DNA from: Streptomyces zinciresistens K42
GTDB taxonomy: Bacteria; Actinomycetota; Actinomycetes; Streptomycetales; Streptomycetaceae
DNA: 43,485 nucleotides
Direction: 5' to 3'
NCBI RefSeq assembly: GCF_000225525.1
Contig: NZ_AGBF01000044.1
Span: forward strand, 1-43,485
Shown one piece after another: positions 39,656 to 43,485 of this stretch. Numbering within the stretch: position 1 is the stretch's first letter; each line of letters starts with the position of its first letter. The translations under genes and the position numbers were made by a program. The notes beneath the pieces were generated by a model, which worked only from the letters and a program-made list of their open reading frames with translations, ran no database searches and was not told where the DNA came from.

Positions 39656-40107
39656 GCCCGACCAAGGCCAGCACCATGGACATCGACCTCCAGCAGGTCT
39701 TCGGGAGCCCGGTTCCCGAACTGCACGAGGCCGCTGTCGCGCGCGACGCCTCTCCCGCCCTCACCCGCGCCCTGGAGCTGCGCTCCTTTCTCGCGCTGAC
39801 CGAAGAACAGGTGGCTCGTGTCCGCGACCGCGTGCACGCGGACATGAACTCCGAGCGCGATATGGGCGAGTTGTCGGCGGACAAGCTCCGCTTCGACGCC
39901 CAGTGGCTGGAAGCTGCGCTGGACGCCCGCGACGGCTACCGCGCCGCCCTCGGCGAACTGCTACGCACCATGCCCCCGCCCGGCCAGCTGGCCCGGCCCG
40001 TGCGCATGACACAGCCCCGGGCCACCGTCACCCTGCCCACCCCGGCCGCGCCCGCACCACCGCGTGCCGGGGCGGCCCGGGGCCCCCGACCCGGAAAGCC
40101 TGCTTGA
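39652..40107 (+). CDS. Hypothetical protein
   Basis: 151 residues from ATG 39652 in an ATGA overlap; ATG 39676 (MDIDLQQVFG) is an alternative. Helical (EAAVARDASPALTRALELRS, ALTEEQVARVRDRVHADMNS, FDAQWLEAALDARDGYRAAL) with a Pro/Ala/Arg tail. Its plan resembles that of the next gene (helical domain then Pro-rich tail), so the two may be distant relatives. Function unknown. Confidence 0.6.
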   Translation: MSPTKASTMDIDLQQVFGSPVPELHEAAVARDASPALTRALELRSFLALTEEQVARVRDRVHADMNSERDMGELSADKLRFDAQWLEAALDARDGYRAALGELLRTMPPPGQLARPVRMTQPRATVTLPTPAAPAPPRAGAARGPRPGKPA

Positions 40108-40517
40108 CCCACCTCACGTCCGCCGAGATCGCCGGACGGATCGAGGACCTGTACGGCGCCCCGCTCACCGACCTCCGCGCCCACGCCCAAGACCAGCCGC
40201 CCGGCATGCTCTGCGCCCTTCTCGGCATGCATGAGCACCTCGCTGGTGCCGAACGCAGCATCGTCTTCCACCGCGAGCACCTCACCCGGCTTCTCCATCC
40301 CGAGCGGCCAATCGACCGGCACGAGGTCTCCCACCTCCTGGATGGTGCGCGCCGGCTCGCCGAAGCCGTTGCCGTCCGCGACGTCCAGGCCACGTCGGTG
40401 ACTGCCGTCCTGCGCAGCCTCGCCCCCATCCCAGCCCCGGCGCCGCCTCCGCCGCCTGCTGCGGCCCCTGCAACCGCTCCGCCCTGTGCCACGCCGAGCG
40501 CGGCACACAGCCGCTGA
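40104..40517 (+). CDS. Hypothetical protein
   Basis: 137 residues from TTG 40104 in a TTGA overlap with the previous stop. Helical domain (SAEIAGRIEDLYGAPLTDLR, AGAERSIVFHREHLTRLLHP, LLDGARRLAEAVAVRDVQAT) followed by a tail of Pro and Ala. No known motif. The start is set by the 4-base overlap. Confidence 0.6.
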   Translation: MTHLTSAEIAGRIEDLYGAPLTDLRAHAQDQPPGMLCALLGMHEHLAGAERSIVFHREHLTRLLHPERPIDRHEVSHLLDGARRLAEAVAVRDVQATSVTAVLRSLAPIPAPAPPPPPAAAPATAPPCATPSAAHSR

Positions 40518-40557
40518 CCCGGCGGCGCATTCCCTTACTGACCCAGGAGTTCTTGTC

Positions 40558-41403
40558 TTGGCCATCACCGCCCTGCCCCCTGACACCGCGACCGACATCG
40601 CCCGGGTCACCGAAGCCCTCGGCATGATCACCCCGCGGTGGAACGTGCGGATCCTGCTGGCACTCTCCGCTCGCCCCATGAGGTACAGCGATCTGGCCGC
40701 CAAGGTGTCCTGGCTCCACGACGGGCAGCTCCACCCCAAGGTGAAGGCCCTGTGCGACGCCGGCTTGGTGGAGCGCACCGAGCACAGCGCGCGACACGTG
40801 ACTTACGGGAACACCGAGCGCGGCAGCGCCCTGCTGCCGGTCCTGCCGGTGATCGTCACCTGGGCCGAGGAGCACCTGGAGAAGGCGGATCACCCGCTGA
40901 TGGCGATCGAACACATAGAGGACAGCCTCACACTCCTCACCCGACGCCACGCCGCCGCCATCCTGTGGGTGCTCAAGACCTACCAGGAGGTCAGCGGGCG
41001 CACCCTGGCCCGGCTCGTGATGCCCAACAGCGACTGGACCAACATCTACCCACCGCTGCGGCAGCTCGTTGACGACGCCCTGGTCAACACCGAGGGCAAG
41101 GGCCGGCCCTACCGGTTGTCCGCGTCCGGCAACGGGCTGGGCCCCGTCTTCAGCGCCCTGTCCGCGTGGGCCGCCGGACAGCCCCTCCACGAGGCGGCGT
41201 CCCACCCGGTCTGGGGTTCCCCGCACGCCGGACCGGCATCCAAGCCATGGGTCAGCAGCCTGTCCCGGACAGCCCCCGGAACGCCCCTCCCGACGCGGGC
41301 ACCGGAGGTGGCTCCGGCCACCTGGCAGAGCCGCGAACTCTTCTCCCACTCCACGACCACCGGCCCGGAGACGGCCCTGCCGGCAGGGGGGCCGCGCCGA
41401 TGA
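40558..41403 (+). CDS. Tandem HxlR-type winged-helix regulator
   Basis: 281 residues from TTG 40558, with AGGAG eight bases upstream. Two winged-helix domains of HxlR type are visible. The first is at about 20-110 (ITPRWNVRILLALSARPMRY, QLHPKVKALCDAGLVERTEH, YGNTERGSALLPVLPVIVTW). The second is at about 122-205 (LLTRRHAAAILWVLKTYQEV, WTNIYPPLRQLVDDALVNTE, YRLSASGNGLGPVFSALSAW). The C-terminal 70 residues are low complexity. Single-domain HxlR proteins bind DNA as dimers; a tandem copy could act as a built-in dimer. ATGA overlap with a second winged-helix gene and then an efflux gene suggests it controls that operon. Confidence 0.8.
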   Translation: MAITALPPDTATDIARVTEALGMITPRWNVRILLALSARPMRYSDLAAKVSWLHDGQLHPKVKALCDAGLVERTEHSARHVTYGNTERGSALLPVLPVIVTWAEEHLEKADHPLMAIEHIEDSLTLLTRRHAAAILWVLKTYQEVSGRTLARLVMPNSDWTNIYPPLRQLVDDALVNTEGKGRPYRLSASGNGLGPVFSALSAWAAGQPLHEAASHPVWGSPHAGPASKPWVSSLSRTAPGTPLPTRAPEVAPATWQSRELFSHSTTTGPETALPAGGPRR

Positions 41404-41918
41404 CCGCCTCCTTCACCACAGCTGAGATACGCACCGCGGTCGAGGTACTGGCATCGCGCCCCTTGATCCGCCTGATCACCGAGATCGACGACAACGGAGC
41501 GATACCGCCCAGGCGACTGGCCGCCACCCTCCCCGACCTCTCCACCCATCACCTGCGGATCGCAACCGAGACGGCCCGCAACCACGGTCTCGTCCGCACC
41601 GCGCCGGGCGCCGGCCTCGAACTCACCCACCGCGGCCAGGAGCTGGCCGACGTCTACGACGCGGCAGCGCGCTGGTCCCGCCGCCACTCCTCACCGGCGG
41701 AGGTCTACGAGTTCACCCACCGCGTCCGTCACGTCCTGGGACTGCTGGCACTCCAGACCTCCAGCGAGAGCGCACAGGATTCGGCACGCCCCTCCGCCGC
41801 GAGCTGGGCCAGCACCGAGCCCGAGGCCGACCCGGCCCACGTTCTGGACCTCCTGCTCCAGTGGCTGGCCGAGAACCCGCAGCTCACCTGCTCGTCCCCG
41901 TACGAGCCGGTCGCGTGA
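41400..41918 (+). CDS. Winged-helix regulator, HxlR/MarR-like
   Basis: 172 residues from ATG 41400 in an ATGA overlap. The first 90 residues resemble one winged helix (VEVLASRPLIRLITEIDDNG, RRLAATLPDLSTHHLRIATE, LVRTAPGAGLELTHRGQELA). The rest is helical (YEFTHRVRHVLGLLALQTSS, AHVLDLLLQWLAENPQLTCS). It probably works with the tandem HxlR protein before it. GTGA overlap with the transporter gene. Confidence 0.65.
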   Translation: MTASFTTAEIRTAVEVLASRPLIRLITEIDDNGAIPPRRLAATLPDLSTHHLRIATETARNHGLVRTAPGAGLELTHRGQELADVYDAAARWSRRHSSPAEVYEFTHRVRHVLGLLALQTSSESAQDSARPSAASWASTEPEADPAHVLDLLLQWLAENPQLTCSSPYEPVA

Positions 41919-43150
41919 GCCACGTCACAGACTCCCGGGACCTACGCCCCGCCGATTCGCTGCTGCGCACCATCTACCTGCCGCGCACGGCCGACGCCCT
42001 CGCTTTCGCGATGTGCACCTACGGCATCCCGCTCCTCGTTCTGGCCACCACGAACTCCGCCGCGCTGACGGGGGCCGCGTTCGCCCTGGAGTGGATGCCG
42101 CGGCTGGCGGCCTTCGGATGGGCAGGATCGATCGTCGACAGGCGAGGGGCGGCCATCGTGTTCCACCTTGCCTCCCTGGGGCGCGCGGTGGCCCTCGCCG
42201 CAGGCGCGACCCTGTTGTGGCTGCACCCCTCGGGGGCCGTGGCGAGCGTCACCGTGATGGCGCTGGCGGCGACAACCGGCGTGCTCACCGAGTTCAGTTA
42301 CATCGCAGCCGAGACCGCTGGCGCTGCCGCGGGACGCCGGGCGGGATCTCTAGCCCACCGAGTCCAAGCGGTACTTATCGGCATCGACCAGACAGCCACC
42401 CTGGCCGGTCCGGCCCTCGCCGGGGTGCTCCTGCTGGCCGGACCGCCCCCCATGCTCGCGGTGATCACCGCGCTCTCGCTGCTCGCCGCGCTGCTTGCCC
42501 TGCGCACCCCACCCTCGCTCACGGCCTCGGATCACCGCCGCAAGGGGCGGCCGGGCGCCGGGCTCCTCACAGGGTGGCGGACCATCCGCTCGCTGCCGGC
42601 GCTCGGCTGGCTGGTCACCGGTCTGACCGTGTCAAACCTGGCCATCGGCATTCTGCAGGCAGCCGGTCCGGTGATCGTCGTCAAGCACTTCGGCCAGTCC
42701 ACCACCGCCGTCGGCTTGGTGTGGTCCGCCGCCGCAGCGGCCACGCTCCTGGCCGTCACCATCTGCCGGTTCGCGCTGGACCGCCTGGGTCTGTGGCCCG
42801 TCGGCGCCGTCTGCGCCGTCCTCGCCTCGTTGGCCTGCCTCGCCGCGGCCCAAGCCCCCGACTACCTGTCCTACCTGGTGCTGGTCGCGATCCTCATGGC
42901 CGCCGACGGCGGCCTGGCGGTCGTCCTGCGCACCCTGCGGTCCCACCTCATCCCCCCGGAGAAGTTCGGCAGCACGCTGTCCGCAACCATCCTCATCCTC
43001 CTCCTGCCCTTCCCCGTCGCCGGCCTGCTCACCGCCCTCACACCCCCCGACGCTCTGGGTCACGTCATCACCGTCTGTGCCGTCCTTCAGGCCCTCGGCC
43101 TGCTCTGCGCCTTCGTCCGCCTGCGCCGCGACCCCGCCCTTCGCCCCTGA
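41915..43150 (+). CDS. MFS transporter
   Basis: 411 residues from GTG 41915 in a GTGA overlap. About ten to twelve membrane segments are visible (for example ALAFAMCTYGIPLLVLATTN, VALAAGATLLWLHPSGAVAS, MLAVITALSLLAALLAL, YLSYLVLVAILMAADGGLAV, ILILLLPFPVAGLLTAL). The cytoplasmic loop GWAGSIVDRRGAAIVF matches the MFS loop 2-3 motif. It belongs to the drug or small-molecule exporter type by look; the substrate is not known. Regulation by the two upstream winged-helix proteins is likely. Confidence 0.85.
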   Translation: MSHVTDSRDLRPADSLLRTIYLPRTADALAFAMCTYGIPLLVLATTNSAALTGAAFALEWMPRLAAFGWAGSIVDRRGAAIVFHLASLGRAVALAAGATLLWLHPSGAVASVTVMALAATTGVLTEFSYIAAETAGAAAGRRAGSLAHRVQAVLIGIDQTATLAGPALAGVLLLAGPPPMLAVITALSLLAALLALRTPPSLTASDHRRKGRPGAGLLTGWRTIRSLPALGWLVTGLTVSNLAIGILQAAGPVIVVKHFGQSTTAVGLVWSAAAAATLLAVTICRFALDRLGLWPVGAVCAVLASLACLAAAQAPDYLSYLVLVAILMAADGGLAVVLRTLRSHLIPPEKFGSTLSATILILLLPFPVAGLLTALTPPDALGHVITVCAVLQALGLLCAFVRLRRDPALRP

Positions 43151-43181
43151 CCCTGCTGCGCCCCAGTCCGTGGAGAACGTC

Positions 43182-43484
43182 ATGCCTATCGCCGTCCGAG
43201 GGTCGCACCGCACGACCGGGCACACCATCACCGAGCAGTTCCACGCCTTCGATGCGCGCAACCCGCATGTCTACTACACGCTCGAACGCATGGCCGCTCT
43301 CCGTCTGGCGGCCGGTGCCACCCGCATCGGCATGAAAGACCTCTTCGAGGATCTCCGCCGCGAACTCCCGCACGGCGTTGCCGGACTGAACAACAACTTC
43401 ACCGCGCTGTACGCCCGGAAGCTGATCGACGGCCATCCCCGTTGGGCTGGTGCGTTCGAGCTGCGTCGCCGCCGTGCTGCCTGA
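43182..43484 (+). CDS. Small phage-type hypothetical protein
   Basis: 100 residues, ATG at 43182, with GGAG six bases upstream. The pattern FDARNPHVYYTLERMAALRL, IGMKDLFEDLRRELPHGVAG and LNNNFTALYARKLIDGHPRW then FELRRRRAA closely follows a short protein common in actinophages and mobile elements (consensus LNNN-x-x-A-x-YAR and FELR). No function has been established for it as far as I know. It ends one base before the window edge. Confidence 0.75.
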   Translation: MPIAVRGSHRTTGHTITEQFHAFDARNPHVYYTLERMAALRLAAGATRIGMKDLFEDLRRELPHGVAGLNNNFTALYARKLIDGHPRWAGAFELRRRRAA

Positions 43485-43485
43485 G

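Overview
The window looks like accessory DNA from a Streptomyces-type actinomycete: a conjugative plasmid or an integrative conjugative element. The signs are very high GC with GC-rich third codon positions, many GTG and TTG starts, long runs of genes joined by 4-base stop/start overlaps (ATGA, GTGA, TTGA), and families typical of streptomycete mobile elements (DUF317, SCO6880-family, DUF6112, DUF4913, XF1762-family). No rRNA, tRNA or CRISPR array was seen.

Layout. (1) 0.2-13.5 kb is one long leftward gene string. From its promoter end it carries small unknown genes, a relaxase-like gene broken by a frameshift, three DUF317 proteins, a VirD4/TraG coupling ATPase, an XF1762-family protein, a PAPS-reductase-like protein, a C5-cytosine DNA methyltransferase and a protein with two DnaB N-terminal domains but no helicase domain. 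(2) 13.6-17.0 kb is a leftward pair of a MoxR-type AAA+ ATPase and a vWA protein with an HExxH motif, plus a small gene. (3) 17.0-21.4 kb is a patchwork: a GNAT gene, broken gene remnants including an IS21 IstB-like tail, and a sigma factor with a CU044_5270-like membrane protein ending in a strong terminator. (4) 21.2-24.3 kb is a leftward ParB-like operon with one frameshifted gene. (5) 24.6-27.8 kb is a rightward trio: tyrosine recombinase, small HTH protein, and a Cys-rich degenerate recombinase. (6) 27.8-35.4 kb is a leftward type IV secretion module (VirB4, SCO6880, VirB6-like, VirB8-like, DUF6112, NlpC/P60 wall hydrolase). (7) 35.7-43.5 kb is rightward: a DNA methyltransferase, DUF4913, a RelE-like protein, a secreted SH3 protein, small unknown proteins, HxlR-type regulators, an MFS transporter and a phage-type small protein.

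How it may work together (inference): regions 1 and 6 together supply most of a Gram-positive conjugation apparatus. Region 1 also carries a possible DNA-modification set. Regions 1 and 7 appear to share one regulator, because the same 38-bp palindromic module lies before 13005-13442 (the first gene of region 1) and before the gene at 38727. Unusual features are three genes with good ribosome binding sites but isoleucine codons (ATT, ATC, ATA) where the start should be, three palindromes at an exact 24-bp period inside the parB-like gene, and a relaxase-like protein without its metal-binding histidines.
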